A DNA stretch of 64,000 nt, from contig SECP01000002.1 in NCBI GenBank assembly GCA_004193285.1, forward strand, positions 1-64,000, read 5' to 3'. This document shows, piece after piece, positions 33,944 to 42,524 of this stretch. The translations under genes and the position numbers were made by a program. The first letter of the stretch is position 1, and each line of letters begins with the position of its first letter. The notes below the pieces were generated by a model. It worked only from the letters and a program-made list of their open reading frames with translations, did not search any database and was not told the DNA's origin. This DNA comes from Myxococcales bacterium (GTDB taxonomy: Bacteria; Myxococcota_A; Polyangia; Polyangiales; Polyangiaceae).

Positions 33944-35558
33944 GCGAGGGGTCGAGCACGAGGCGGCGGCCGCGCTCGGCGAGGGCGCGGTGAAAGCTCA
34001 CGTGCTCGCAGTCCGTGGCTGCCTCGTCGTAGCGCAGACCACGGACGCTGGCCCCTCGGTACAGTGCGAGGCCCGCGAAGGCGCTCTTCACCTGGATCGG
34101 CTCGTCGCCCCGGCGAAGCCCCGCGAGTCGGCAGCGTACCGCGGCGTCGCGCTGGGTGCGCTTCCACGAGTGCTCGCGGAACGCGATGGGGTCGTAGTAG
34201 CCGTAACCCACGAACGGAGCGAGCACTGGCAAACCAACCCAGTTGTTGACGCCCAGCGCGGCCGCCCCGTCCGGGCCATGCTCGTCCGCCAAGAGCGAGA
34301 GCGCGTGCGACACGCCGTCGGCGCTGATGGGCCCTTCCAGATCCCCGTCGATGAGCGCGACGAAGTCCGTGGGCGGAAGGTCGTCTGCCCGCTCCAGCAC
34401 CGCGTTACGGAGCCTCGCCATGCGCCCGAACCCGCTCCGCAAAGGCGAGGGCCGCGGCGCCGGTACGCTCAGCACGACGCCCGGGCTCGCGGCGGCCCAA
34501 TCCGCCAAGACGCGCTCGGTACCGTCCGTGGAGTCACTACCGAGCACCAGAATGCGTCCGCCCCGGAACCGGGAAAGCAGGGCTTCGCAGCGGGCGCGCA
34601 GGTACAGCGCGAGGTCGACTCGGTCGTGGAGCAACGTCAGGACCGTGAGCGTGCTTTCAGCGGCGACCTCCGCGCCGCGCTGCACCCGCCGAAAGTAGCT
34701 CTGAGCTCGGCTCGCGCGCGGAGGAAAGGCGTGCTCTGGAAAGAGGAGCTTGTAGCGCTGCGGGCGCAGCACCTCGTCGATCGTTCGCTCACCGCGCAGG
34801 ACCGAGCGTGCGCTGCGGGAGGCGCCGGCAAGTCGCTGGAAGCCGCGATTCAGCCCCGCCTCCGGTATCCAAGTATGAGCCCAGTGGTGAACGCCGAAGG
34901 TAGCGCTCGGGTAGAGGGAAAGCTCGCGCATGCGCTGGTAGTGTTTGCGCGCGTTGTCGCCGAGCGGAAGGCTTTGCGCGTCGAAGTCCGGTAGCGGAAA
35001 AAACGCGTCCGGCTCCGAGACGGCAACGCCGAGCTCGTCGCCGTAGCGTTCGTGGACTGCGTCCAGCGCGATGGGCCCGGTGACCGCGACTGGCTCACCT
35101 CCGCGCGCGGCACGGCGCGCCATTTCTTCGAGCATTCGGCGCCAAAATGGGTGACCGGGGGCGGACGCCATGAAGGCGTTACAGGCCAGCACGGCCTTGC
35201 CTCGGCGCTTGTGGGCGTGGGCGGCCGGTTCCGCCCCGAGCACGCAGTCGCCGTGCGATGCAAGGAACGCGTCCACCGGGCGCAGCGGCTCCACGTCTAG
35301 GTCCACGTAAACGCCGCCGAAGCGCCAGAGGTACAAGCAGCGCGCCAGATCAGCGCGGAAAATCTCGCGCGAAAAGGAGCGATAGAGGCCGTAGTACTCG
35401 GGGAACTCGCTCTTCACGAAGGCGTCGTTCTGCGCATCCGTCCACAACCGGTATTCGTACTGCGGGTGCAGCTCTTGCCACCGCGAAGCAAAGCGCGCGA
35501 GCGAAGGCGGCAAATCGTTCGACTTCCAGGTTTGATGAATGATGCGCGGGATGGCCAC
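33900..35558 (-). CDS. Two-domain glycosyltransferase: GT32 N-terminal domain fused to a second GT-like domain
   Basis: Residues 1 to about 230 form a GT32 (mannosyl/galactosyl capping) domain: IPRIIHQTWKSNDLP at the start and the DxD motif in RFGGVYVDLDVEPL. From about residue 290 a second domain begins with LTVLTLLHDRVDLALYL, contains ILVLGSDSTDGTERVL and an acidic DGD motif (FVALIDGDLEG), resembling a GT-A type transferase such as the capsule-associated CAP59-like group. Both domains keep apparent metal-binding motifs, so the enzyme may add two sugars in sequence. Length 552 residues. Confidence 0.8.
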   Translation of the reverse strand: MAIPRIIHQTWKSNDLPPSLARFASRWQELHPQYEYRLWTDAQNDAFVKSEFPEYYGLYRSFSREIFRADLARCLYLWRFGGVYVDLDVEPLRPVDAFLASHGDCVLGAEPAAHAHKRRGKAVLACNAFMASAPGHPFWRRMLEEMARRAARGGEPVAVTGPIALDAVHERYGDELGVAVSEPDAFFPLPDFDAQSLPLGDNARKHYQRMRELSLYPSATFGVHHWAHTWIPEAGLNRGFQRLAGASRSARSVLRGERTIDEVLRPQRYKLLFPEHAFPPRASRAQSYFRRVQRGAEVAAESTLTVLTLLHDRVDLALYLRARCEALLSRFRGGRILVLGSDSTDGTERVLADWAAASPGVVLSVPAPRPSPLRSGFGRMARLRNAVLERADDLPPTDFVALIDGDLEGPISADGVSHALSLLADEHGPDGAAALGVNNWVGLPVLAPFVGYGYYDPIAFREHSWKRTQRDAAVRCRLAGLRRGDEPIQVKSAFAGLALYRGASVRGLRYDEAATDCEHVSFHRALAERGRRLVLDPSLMLLAGRQGHHRAK

Positions 35559-36018
35559 CGAGTGGCTCCGTAGCAGGCGGCGTGCCAGCCGCTGCTTGCT
35601 CGACTACGGCGCGTTCCCGCTGCTCTTTCGCGGCTCCAGGCCGCTGCACCTCGTTGCGCCGCGCTGCTCGTTCCGGCGCTCCTGCTCGCGTGCGCGCCGC
35701 GCGGCGCCGGTTACGTCGGCAAGCTAGTCCGGAGCTCGCCGCCGGTGCTCGCGCTGGCAATCATGGCGATCTTCTCGTCCCGCCTGCCCGCGTTCGGGCG
35801 CGAGACGCGGGGCTTCCACGAAATCGTGAGCCACCGAGAAACACAGGATTGAAACAATACCGCCGACGGGTCGGCTCGGCGCGCCGGGTTTTGCGCCGTC
35901 TGGCGATCATTCAAGCCTTGCTGTGCCAAACCCGTCCCCGAGTCCGGCGCCAACGTCAGACCGCCGCCGACGCCCCTCCTATCGTCGTGGAACCCATGTC
36001 CGAGCGAGGCTTCGGGTT
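35559..36018. other. Intergenic stretch with no gene called
   Basis: This 460-bp gap separates the divergent GT32 fusion and LuxR-type regulator genes. A start-less frame around 35620-35850 contains LLVPALLLACAP, which looks like a lipobox, but has no ATG, GTG or TTG after its preceding stop. Other frames are Arg-rich and domain-free. No promoter was identified. Confidence 0.5.
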
Positions 36019-36720
36019 ATGCTCGCGAACGTGACAGGAGACAGCCGAGCCGGCGCACCCGGGACAGTGATCAAGGTTTTGGTAGTCGAGCTGGATGGTG
36101 GCGCCGCCCGCACGACCCTCCGCGCTTCCCCCGACATGGACGTGCTCGCGGCCGATTCGTTTCAGAAGGCCACCGCTCTATTGCCCACTGCGAAGGTGCA
36201 GGCGGTGGTGGTTGCGCTCGGGCCGCCGAGCGACCCCGCTGCGCTGAAGGAGCTGGTCACGGCTGCCGGGGTGACACCGGTGATGGTGCTCTCGCAGCCA
36301 GCGGAGGAAGAGCCCGTGACTCAGCTGCTGAAGACCGGCATCAGCGGCTACCTGTTCATGCAAGACGCCCGCTTCCTGGCGACGGGCGTGCGGGAGCTCG
36401 TCCGCGGCGGGCTGCCGATGTCCCCGCCGGTTTCGCGGCTGGTCCTGCAGCGCGCGCGGCGGAGCTCCTCCACCATGGCCGCGGTCAAGCCGCAGACCGC
36501 CGCGGCCCAGAACCTGCTCAGCAGCCGCCAGCGCGAGATCTTGGGGTTGCTGCAGCAGGGCCACAGCTACGAGGACATCGGTACCGCGCTGGACCTGAGC
36601 GTGAACACGGTGCGCAGCCACCTCCGCATCATTTACGAGCGGCTGGGCGCCGCGAGCAAGGTGGAGGCGGTGATGATCGGTATGGAGCTCGGCCTGCTGG
36701 AGCGAGCTCGCCTAGCCTGA
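36019..36720 (+). CDS. NarL/LuxR-family regulator with a degenerate receiver domain
   Basis: This 233-residue protein has a receiver-like domain (residues 18-140) and a C-terminal LuxR-type helix-turn-helix (LLSSRQREILGLLQQGHSYEDIGTALDLSVNTVRSHLRIIYERLG). The receiver lacks the phosphoacceptor Asp: the fourth-strand position is Ala66 in VVVALGPP. The acidic pair after strand one is reduced (VVELDG), and the Lys of GYLLKD is replaced (GYLFMQD). It probably works without phosphorylation. The start at 36019 is the nearest ATG to the domain; GTG at 36067 is an alternative. Confidence 0.8.
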   Translation: MLANVTGDSRAGAPGTVIKVLVVELDGGAARTTLRASPDMDVLAADSFQKATALLPTAKVQAVVVALGPPSDPAALKELVTAAGVTPVMVLSQPAEEEPVTQLLKTGISGYLFMQDARFLATGVRELVRGGLPMSPPVSRLVLQRARRSSSTMAAVKPQTAAAQNLLSSRQREILGLLQQGHSYEDIGTALDLSVNTVRSHLRIIYERLGAASKVEAVMIGMELGLLERARLA

Positions 36721-36741
36721 CGCCGCGACGACGGCGCCGGG

Positions 36742-38064
36742 TCAGGCCTTCAGCTCGTCCAACGTGCCGGCGTAGCCTTCGCCGAAGGCGTCCGTCGGGA
36801 CGTCCATCGCGCTCGCGACGGAGGCGAGGAGCTTGTTGTGCGGCACGCCGCTCGCGCCGTTCCAGTACTCGCCGCTCTTGTTCGCCCAGCTGCCGAGCTT
36901 CACGGTGCGGCCCGTCTTGAAGTAGCCGCCGCCGCTGCCGATGAGCAAAAACGGCATGCCGCCGACGAAATGCGAGGCGCCCTCCGCCATGTCGTTGCCG
37001 ACGAGGATGACGCTGTTGTCCAGCACGGTGCCGCTGCCCTCGGCCGCGGAGTCCAGATTCACGGCGAGCCGCGCGACCTGCTCGTACATCCACATGTCCG
37101 CTTTGATCTTCGTCTCGTAGCCAGACTTACCGAGGTGCGCGATGTCGTGAAAGCTCGAGTTGATGTCCAGCCAGGGCAAGGTGATCGGCCGGTAGCCGCC
37201 GTCGTCCGCCCAGCAAATGCTCACCGCGCGAGTGATGTCACAGCGCAGCGCCATCGCGGTCATGTCCAGCATGGCCGCGACCTTGTCCTGGAAGATCTTG
37301 CTGCCGGTTTGCACCATCGGCTCCTCGCACGCGGCGCCGCTGGCGCCGAGCTGGAGCTCGAGCTGACGGATCGACTCGAGGTGGGCGTCGATCTTGGCCT
37401 TGTCTTCCGCCCCCATGCGTTGCGAAAAGCCGGTGAGCTCCTGGCTCACGAAATCCAGCACGCTCTTCTTGCGGGCGCGCAGCTTCTCGATTTGCTCGGT
37501 GGAGAGGTTCGAGCTGGCGAATAGCTTGTCGAAGAGGCGCTTCGGATCGCCTTCGCCGGTGTTGCGTTCGCCGCCGCCGCGCCAGCTGGTGGAGTCCCCC
37601 TCCACCGTGATCACGAGCAAGGGCTGCTGGAGGGCGACCTGTTTGGCGACCGCGTCCGACACGACCTGGTCGATCGAAGGACCCTTGGCGGTGCAGTTCT
37701 GGCCGCCGGTGTTTTCGTACGTGCCGGTGTAGATCACGGGGTACGTGAAATGGCCGTCGTACTTCTTGTCCTGCTCGATCATCATCTTGTAATCGAGCCC
37801 GGCCGCAAGCAGGGTCTTCCCGGCCACCGGAGCGAGGGGAGCCAGCACCTGGCTGTTCAGCGTGCCGTCCGACGGGTAAAAAGCGCTTTGGCAGACGCCG
37901 TGGCCCCACGTGATGGTCACGAGGCGCTTGGGCACGCCGGTGCCCGCGGCCTGGGCGCGCTCGGCGTCCACCAGCGGTAGCAGCGCGGCGCTGGCGCCCA
38001 TGCCCGCGAGGAGCGCGCGGCGAGAAAAGCGCCGCTGGGTCTTGTCGGTGCGGATCAGCATCAT
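36742..38064 (-). CDS. DUF1552 Tat-exported protein
   Basis: This 440-residue protein begins MMLIRTDK and has a twin-arginine signal (RRFSRRALLAGMGASAALLPL, ending AERAQA). The mature part has ITWGHGVCQSAFYP, SIDQVVSD and SICWADDGGYRPITLPW, as in DUF1552 proteins, which are almost always encoded next to DUF1592 proteins in myxobacteria and planctomycetes. The biochemical role is unknown. It overlaps its upstream partner by ATGA, so the two are translationally coupled. Confidence 0.88.
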   Translation of the reverse strand: MMLIRTDKTQRRFSRRALLAGMGASAALLPLVDAERAQAAGTGVPKRLVTITWGHGVCQSAFYPSDGTLNSQVLAPLAPVAGKTLLAAGLDYKMMIEQDKKYDGHFTYPVIYTGTYENTGGQNCTAKGPSIDQVVSDAVAKQVALQQPLLVITVEGDSTSWRGGGERNTGEGDPKRLFDKLFASSNLSTEQIEKLRARKKSVLDFVSQELTGFSQRMGAEDKAKIDAHLESIRQLELQLGASGAACEEPMVQTGSKIFQDKVAAMLDMTAMALRCDITRAVSICWADDGGYRPITLPWLDINSSFHDIAHLGKSGYETKIKADMWMYEQVARLAVNLDSAAEGSGTVLDNSVILVGNDMAEGASHFVGGMPFLLIGSGGGYFKTGRTVKLGSWANKSGEYWNGASGVPHNKLLASVASAMDVPTDAFGEGYAGTLDELKA

Positions 38065-39770
38065 GGTGTCTTCTCTCCGGCGGCCACGCTGCGCAGGCGG
38101 AAGCTGCGCGAGCCGGCGATGGCGGGCGCGAGGTCCCGAACGTCGAACTGGTGCGCGGCGAACGCGCTCTGAATGACCGACAGCGACGGCGCGTCGCTCT
38201 CCGTCTCCTTGCGGCCCATCGCGAAGCGGAACCACTGGGTGGCGAAGCAGCCGCGGACGCGGTCGCTCGTCGACAGGGTATTGATCAAGTCGATGGCGCT
38301 GGAGAACGGGTGCGCGGCGCCGTCCAAATCCACGCTACCGGTCGCGTCCACCGGCTGCCCGTTGTCCATGGTGCGGAAGCGACCGATGCCGTCGTAGTTC
38401 TCGAAGGCGAACCCGAGCGGGTCCATGAGCGTGTGGCAGGCCTTGGCGCAGACGTTGGAAGCGTGCTCCGCGAAGCGCTGGCGGGTGGTGCCGCCCGCGC
38501 TCGCCGGCTTGGCCGCCGGCACGTTGGGCGGCGGCGGCGGCAGCTCCCCGCACAGCAGCCGCTCGTAGATGGCCTTGCCACGCTTGATGGGGTTCGAGCC
38601 GTTGGGAGCGCCCGTTACCGTCAAGAAGCTCGGCTGGGTGAGCAAGCCGAGCCGCTCGGTGGGCGGCAGCGTGACCTTGCTGAAGGCGTCGCCAGTCGCG
38701 GCGGCGCCGTAGACGCCGGCCAGGGTCTGATTCGAGTACGAGTAGTTGGCGCCCAGCAGAGTCTCCAGCTTCCCGTCCCCTTCGAACAGCACGCTCTTCA
38801 CGAACGCCTCCGTCTCGCCGACGAGCGACGACTTGAGGCTGCCATCGTACTGCGGGTAGGTCGCGCCGTCCTTGGGCAGCTGCGCGAGCAGCTCGAGCTC
38901 CAGCCATTCCCGGAAGAACGCGGTGACCGCGTCCTTTGCCTTTTCGTCCGCCAGCATGCGGCGCGCCTGCTCGGCCACGTCCGCATCGGTCGTTAGCTTG
39001 CCGGCGGTAGCGGCGTCGAACAGCGCCTGGTCCGGCATCGAGCCCCAGATGAAGTACGAGAGCCGCGAAGCGATGTCGAAGGAGCCGAGCTGCACCGCCG
39101 CGCCTTGCAAGCGCGGCGCCTCGTACGGCGACTCCCAGTGGTAAAGGAAAGCGGGCGACTGAAGCATCGCCTCCACGAGCAAGGCGATGGCCTCGTTGAA
39201 GGACATTTGCTGCGCGCCGCGGGCGTTTTGGTAGAGAGCGGAGAGACGCATGGTCTCCGCGCTGCTCAGCGGGCGGCGATACGCGCGCATCCCGAAACGG
39301 GCGATGAATTGGTCCGCGCACGCTTGCTCACCCGCGGCCGGATCGCACGGCAACAATTTGCTCGGCGTTTCGATGGCGGTGGCGGCGAGGGCCTGGGCCG
39401 CGCTGCTCAGCAGGTCCGCGTCCTGAGTGGCGACCAAGCCCGCACGACGAAACAGGAACGCGCGGTCGTGATCTTCGGGGAAGGCGTCGGCCGGCCGCGT
39501 GGCGTCACCCAGCAGGTCCCGCACGGTGTTGTTGTACTCGCGACGCGAGAGGCGCGTGAGTGGACGGGGGCCGACCGCATTGGGGTCGCTGCCCGGCCCA
39601 GGTTGGCTCGCGCTGCCACCGGTGCCCGCACCGCCGCCCGGCGTGAGCGGGCCGTCCGCAAGGTTGGGACCGGTGATAGCGCCGTCGCAGCCGCCGAGTA
39701 GCCCCAGCGCGGCGCTGAGCAGCGCGGCGCAACAGGAGCGTGTCGCGACGGCGCGCAGGGGCTCGATCAT
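38061..39770 (-). CDS. DUF1592/DUF1588/DUF1585 lipoprotein with a cytochrome-like C-terminal motif
   Basis: This 569-residue protein starts at the ATG of MIEPLRAVATRSCC, preceded by GGGAGG at the right distance. It has a lipobox (LLGGC), then the modules typical of DUF1595/1592/1588/1585 proteins: TRLSRREYNNTVRDLLGDATRPADAFPEDH, RMLADEKAKDAVTAFFREWLELE, RLGLLTQPSFLTVTG and PTEX-like CHTLMDPLGFAFENYDGIGRFR. The C-terminal motif VCAKACH is CX3CH, not the CXXCH usual in this family, so haem binding is uncertain. It is the first gene of a coupled pair with the DUF1552 gene. A terminator from the previous gene lies just upstream. Confidence 0.87.
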   Translation of the reverse strand: MIEPLRAVATRSCCAALLSAALGLLGGCDGAITGPNLADGPLTPGGGAGTGGSASQPGPGSDPNAVGPRPLTRLSRREYNNTVRDLLGDATRPADAFPEDHDRAFLFRRAGLVATQDADLLSSAAQALAATAIETPSKLLPCDPAAGEQACADQFIARFGMRAYRRPLSSAETMRLSALYQNARGAQQMSFNEAIALLVEAMLQSPAFLYHWESPYEAPRLQGAAVQLGSFDIASRLSYFIWGSMPDQALFDAATAGKLTTDADVAEQARRMLADEKAKDAVTAFFREWLELELLAQLPKDGATYPQYDGSLKSSLVGETEAFVKSVLFEGDGKLETLLGANYSYSNQTLAGVYGAAATGDAFSKVTLPPTERLGLLTQPSFLTVTGAPNGSNPIKRGKAIYERLLCGELPPPPPNVPAAKPASAGGTTRQRFAEHASNVCAKACHTLMDPLGFAFENYDGIGRFRTMDNGQPVDATGSVDLDGAAHPFSSAIDLINTLSTSDRVRGCFATQWFRFAMGRKETESDAPSLSVIQSAFAAHQFDVRDLAPAIAGSRSFRLRSVAAGEKTP

Positions 39771-39866
39771 GATGGACACCTCCCATGAGTGCCCACCCCG
39801 AGGGGTAATGGGCCAGCGGCGCATGAAATCGTCGTCACGTACCGACAACGGCGGCAGCGGTGGCGG

Positions 39867-39905
39867 AAAAAAGCACCAAAGCGCCACCCGCCCCCCAGTT
39901 TGGTG
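39867..39905 (-). terminator. Intrinsic terminator of the upstream lipoprotein gene
   Basis: On the minus strand CACCAAA (39905-39899) and TTTGGTG (39880-39874) form a perfect 7-bp stem with an 18-nt loop, followed by C and six T residues (39872-39867). It lies 51 bp after the stop of the gene at 39956-41284 and before the DUF1592 gene, so it separates the two transcription units. Confidence 0.7.
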
Positions 39906-39955
39906 TCGCTTTCACTCACTCCGGAGCACAGCGCGGCACGTGCTCGCGCAAACAC

Positions 39956-41284
39956 TCAGGGTGCGCAGCGATTCGGCTTCGTAACAGGCGCAGCGAACTC
40001 TTCTACCCTGCACGCAATGGAGCCCAGCATCGAGACGTCGAAGTGGGCAGCGACCCGACAGTCCTTTTCGTTCTTGGGATCGAACCACCAAGCCTTGTCG
40101 CATTGCCCGCGGCCGGTGCCGAGCTTGGTGACCGCGAAGCGACCGCGCTTGCGCAGCGGCCCGCAGCTGGAGCTGCCGAAGACGCGATCCTCGCTCGTGC
40201 CCAAGAGCCCGCCTTCCACGCGCACGACCTCCGACAGGAGCTGCGGCTCCAAGTCACTCTCGGGGTCCTGAGCGCAACGGAGGCTCCCGCTGCAAAAGCT
40301 GCCCCCACAGCAAGGCTGGTTTTCGCGACCGCACGCGGTGCGACAGCGGCCGCCGACGCACGCGCCGCTGTCGCAGCGCTCGCCGTCGCATGGTTGATCG
40401 GGCCCGCCCACCTCGACGCATTGGCCGTCGTGGCAACCGAGCCCGCCGTCGCAGGCTGGACCATCCGCGCAGCAAGCTTGATCTCGCCGCCCGCAGAATT
40501 GACAGAGCCGCTCCGTGCTCGCGGTTCGGAACGCGCTCCGCGAGATGGCGAGGGTCACCGGCTGACTCGCCGTGATCTCGCGAGTGCCGTGGCTCAGCTC
40601 CTTCGCGTCGTAGTTGGTGGAAAGGAGCGGCGCGCCGATGCCCACCTGAGTGCCGTTGCCGTCCTCCGCGCTCACCACGAGGGTGGGCACGCCCACGAGC
40701 GCCTTGTGAACGTACTGGTAGTCCGACTTGCACAGCGCCTGCAGACACTGCTGCTCGCGGCGCTGCCCTTGCAGGCGGCTCGCTACACCCAGCAGGGTGA
40801 TGAAGCGCGCTTGCTTGACCGATACCCGCGCCGTCACCCGGCGCGTCCGCGTGAGGTCCAAAGACAGGCTGGGTAGCCACGGTACGAGCGCGGTCAAGCT
40901 GGCCGAGCCTCCACGCGTCACGTCCGCGGAGAAGCCTTGATCGATGTTCAGCGAGAAGTCGCTCTCCGACGTCTCCAGCAGCTTTTTATAGTCGGTGGGA
41001 TCGTCGAAGCAGTCCGCCAGGGCGCCCTCTTCGGCCGCGCCCGCCGCGCCGAAACGCCCGAGCTCGGTGACCCCGGGGATGTCCAAGCACGCCATTTGGG
41101 TGCCGATGCGCGCGGACGTGACGGCCTGGGTCAGGAGGGGCTGGAGCCTCTCGCAGTAGCCAGCCTGCGGCGCCTCGGGACTCTGGGCCACGGGGGGCGG
41201 GACGGGTCGCGGTGAGCCGGCACAGGCGGTGAGCAGGAGCAGCCCCCCAAGGGCCCGAGCTTCGACTCCACGCGGCGGCGTCAT
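39956..41284 (-). CDS. Lipoprotein with a Cys-rich C-terminal region
   Basis: This 442-residue predicted lipoprotein has a start at MTPPRGVEARAL and a lipobox (LLTAC). The N-terminal half of about 230 residues is unrecognised and contains KLLETSESDFSLNIDQGFSADVTRGG, possibly beta-rich. Residues about 250-360 are Cys-rich (FCGRRDQACCADGPACDGGLGCHDGQC and CGRENQPCCGGSFC), resembling the Dickkopf/EGF-like modules common in myxobacterial surface proteins. The end ITKPNRCAP-like tail is again Cys-containing. The role is unknown. Confidence 0.7.
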   Translation of the reverse strand: MTPPRGVEARALGGLLLLTACAGSPRPVPPPVAQSPEAPQAGYCERLQPLLTQAVTSARIGTQMACLDIPGVTELGRFGAAGAAEEGALADCFDDPTDYKKLLETSESDFSLNIDQGFSADVTRGGSASLTALVPWLPSLSLDLTRTRRVTARVSVKQARFITLLGVASRLQGQRREQQCLQALCKSDYQYVHKALVGVPTLVVSAEDGNGTQVGIGAPLLSTNYDAKELSHGTREITASQPVTLAISRSAFRTASTERLCQFCGRRDQACCADGPACDGGLGCHDGQCVEVGGPDQPCDGERCDSGACVGGRCRTACGRENQPCCGGSFCSGSLRCAQDPESDLEPQLLSEVVRVEGGLLGTSEDRVFGSSSCGPLRKRGRFAVTKLGTGRGQCDKAWWFDPKNEKDCRVAAHFDVSMLGSIACRVEEFAAPVTKPNRCAP

Positions 41285-41532
41285 CCGTAGCCGGCGAAAG
41301 CTAGCGGAAACGGCCGGCGCTGGCGAGCGCACGCAAAGGGAAAGGTCAAAGCGACGCTCGAACGCCGCACTCGCGCTGGCCATTCCGAGCCGCGTCCGCA
41401 GCCGGGTGGCCTGCTGCTCGGCAGGGCCGGGGCCGCAACCGCAACCGCGAGCCGAGCGCAACGCTTCCGGCCAGGTGCCCTGAGGGCGGCCTGGAGGCGT
41501 GAGCGCTCGGCTTGCGATTCGCGATCCTCGAC

Positions 41533-42147
41533 TCAGGGCGTGCCGGAGGCGCCGCCGAACACCGGCTCGGAGCCTGGCGCACCGCCGACGCTCGGCTCAC
41601 CCGAGGAGCCGTAGATGTCCGACGGCTTCTCGTAGACTTGGATCTGCAGGTTCAAGGTGCCGTTGAACCAAAGCGAGCGGTCACCCAGCCCGAACTGATA
41701 CTCCACCCAAGTGGTGCTGTGCGCGTACACGTAAATCCACTGGTCCGAGCTCGAGAGCAACGTCGCTTCTACGTCCGTAGTGGCGCCATCCTCCACCTTC
41801 TCCAGGCGCCACCCGGGGCGCAGCGTGACGTTGTAGTAGCCCCGCTCGACACTCACGCGAATGGAGCTCGCGTCCGGATCCGACTCGCTGCTCACACTCA
41901 AGTCCGGGGGTGAGCCCCCCTCCCCGCCGACGCCGCCCCAGTAGTCGGCCTGGAACCGAATATCGAACGTCGCGTCGCGCAAGCGATACGTCGCCCCCGA
42001 GGGCCCTTGCGTCGAGAGCGGCAAGCTCAGAGTCCCCTGTTCCTCCGCTGGGCGATCGCCACCGCCACCGCTGCAACCAGGCAGCACGCCGACCGCGGCG
42101 ACCGCAAGGGCCGCGAACACTCCCACACCCAGATCTCTTCTTTTCAT
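41533..42147 (-). CDS. Hypothetical lipoprotein behind a sigma-54-type promoter
   Basis: This 204-residue lipoprotein starts at MKRRDLGVGVF (GGAGG 7 nt before the ATG) with a lipobox LPGC. The mature part is a single beta-rich domain (YRLRDATFDIRF, IRVSVERGYYNVTLRPGWRLEKV, STTWVEYQFGLGDRSLWFNGTLNLQIQV) with a flexible Gly/Ser/Pro tail. No family is recognised. A textbook -24/-12 promoter lies upstream, implying control by a sigma-54 activator, frequent for myxobacterial developmental or surface genes. Confidence 0.75.
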   Translation of the reverse strand: MKRRDLGVGVFAALAVAAVGVLPGCSGGGGDRPAEEQGTLSLPLSTQGPSGATYRLRDATFDIRFQADYWGGVGGEGGSPPDLSVSSESDPDASSIRVSVERGYYNVTLRPGWRLEKVEDGATTDVEATLLSSSDQWIYVYAHSTTWVEYQFGLGDRSLWFNGTLNLQIQVYEKPSDIYGSSGEPSVGGAPGSEPVFGGASGTP

Positions 42148-42524
42148 TGTCGTTCCTCCCGTCCTGAGCGAAGCAAATGAGCTCGCGCCCGGCGGCGCGA
42201 CATGAGCAAACACCGGGCCACGCGAGATTCTCACAATTGCGAGGAAAGCCCCCACCGGGGTGGCACAGGAGCCGAGCGCTCCGCACAGACTGGCACAATC
42301 CGACATGCGCTCCGCCTGGTGGGATCCCATGCGACGCGTGCGTTCGTCTGGAGCGGCGCGACCGCCGCCGAGCCAAAACGCGCCCCGCCCCGCGCATGGC
42401 TCTGCGCGTGCAGACCGGGAAGGGCCGGCCTAGGCCGACGCGCCCCACGAGCCGGCCGCCGAGGTCCGACTCGCCATTCGATCGCGGGTTGCGGGTCCGC
42501 TCAGAATGGTAAAAATCCCGGGCG
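42148..42524. other. Divergent intergenic region
   Basis: This 377-bp region separates two divergent genes. It contains the sigma-54-type promoter at 42205-42220 for the lipoprotein gene. Nothing else convincing was found: no promoter for the plus-strand gene and no frame with a recognisable protein. Confidence 0.5.
42205..42220 (-). promoter_or_regulatory. Sigma-54 (RpoN) -24/-12 promoter
   Basis: On the minus strand, TGGCCCG-GTGT-TTGCT (42220-42205) matches the consensus TGGCACG-N4-TTGCA at 12 of the 12 specified positions save one A-to-C and the final A-to-T, with GG and GC in the required register. Transcription would start near 42194, about 46 nt before the lipoprotein ATG. No enhancer-binding activator gene is in the window. 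Confidence 0.7.

Noticed and set aside
35620..35850. Start-less frame with LLVPALLLACAP, like a lipoprotein signal
   Set aside because: No ATG, GTG or TTG follows the preceding stop before the hydrophobic stretch, and the mature part would be about 50 residues. It could be a decayed gene, but support is too weak.
35582..36034. Plus-strand frame of 150 codons between the GT32 and regulator genes
   Set aside because: The translation is Arg-rich with no domain, signal or ribosome site, and it overlaps the regulator start.
42285..42325. TGGCACAATCCGACATGC as a plus-strand sigma-54 promoter
   Set aside because: GG and GC are 3 nt too far apart; the register required for sigma-54 is not met, unlike the minus-strand site at 42205-42220.
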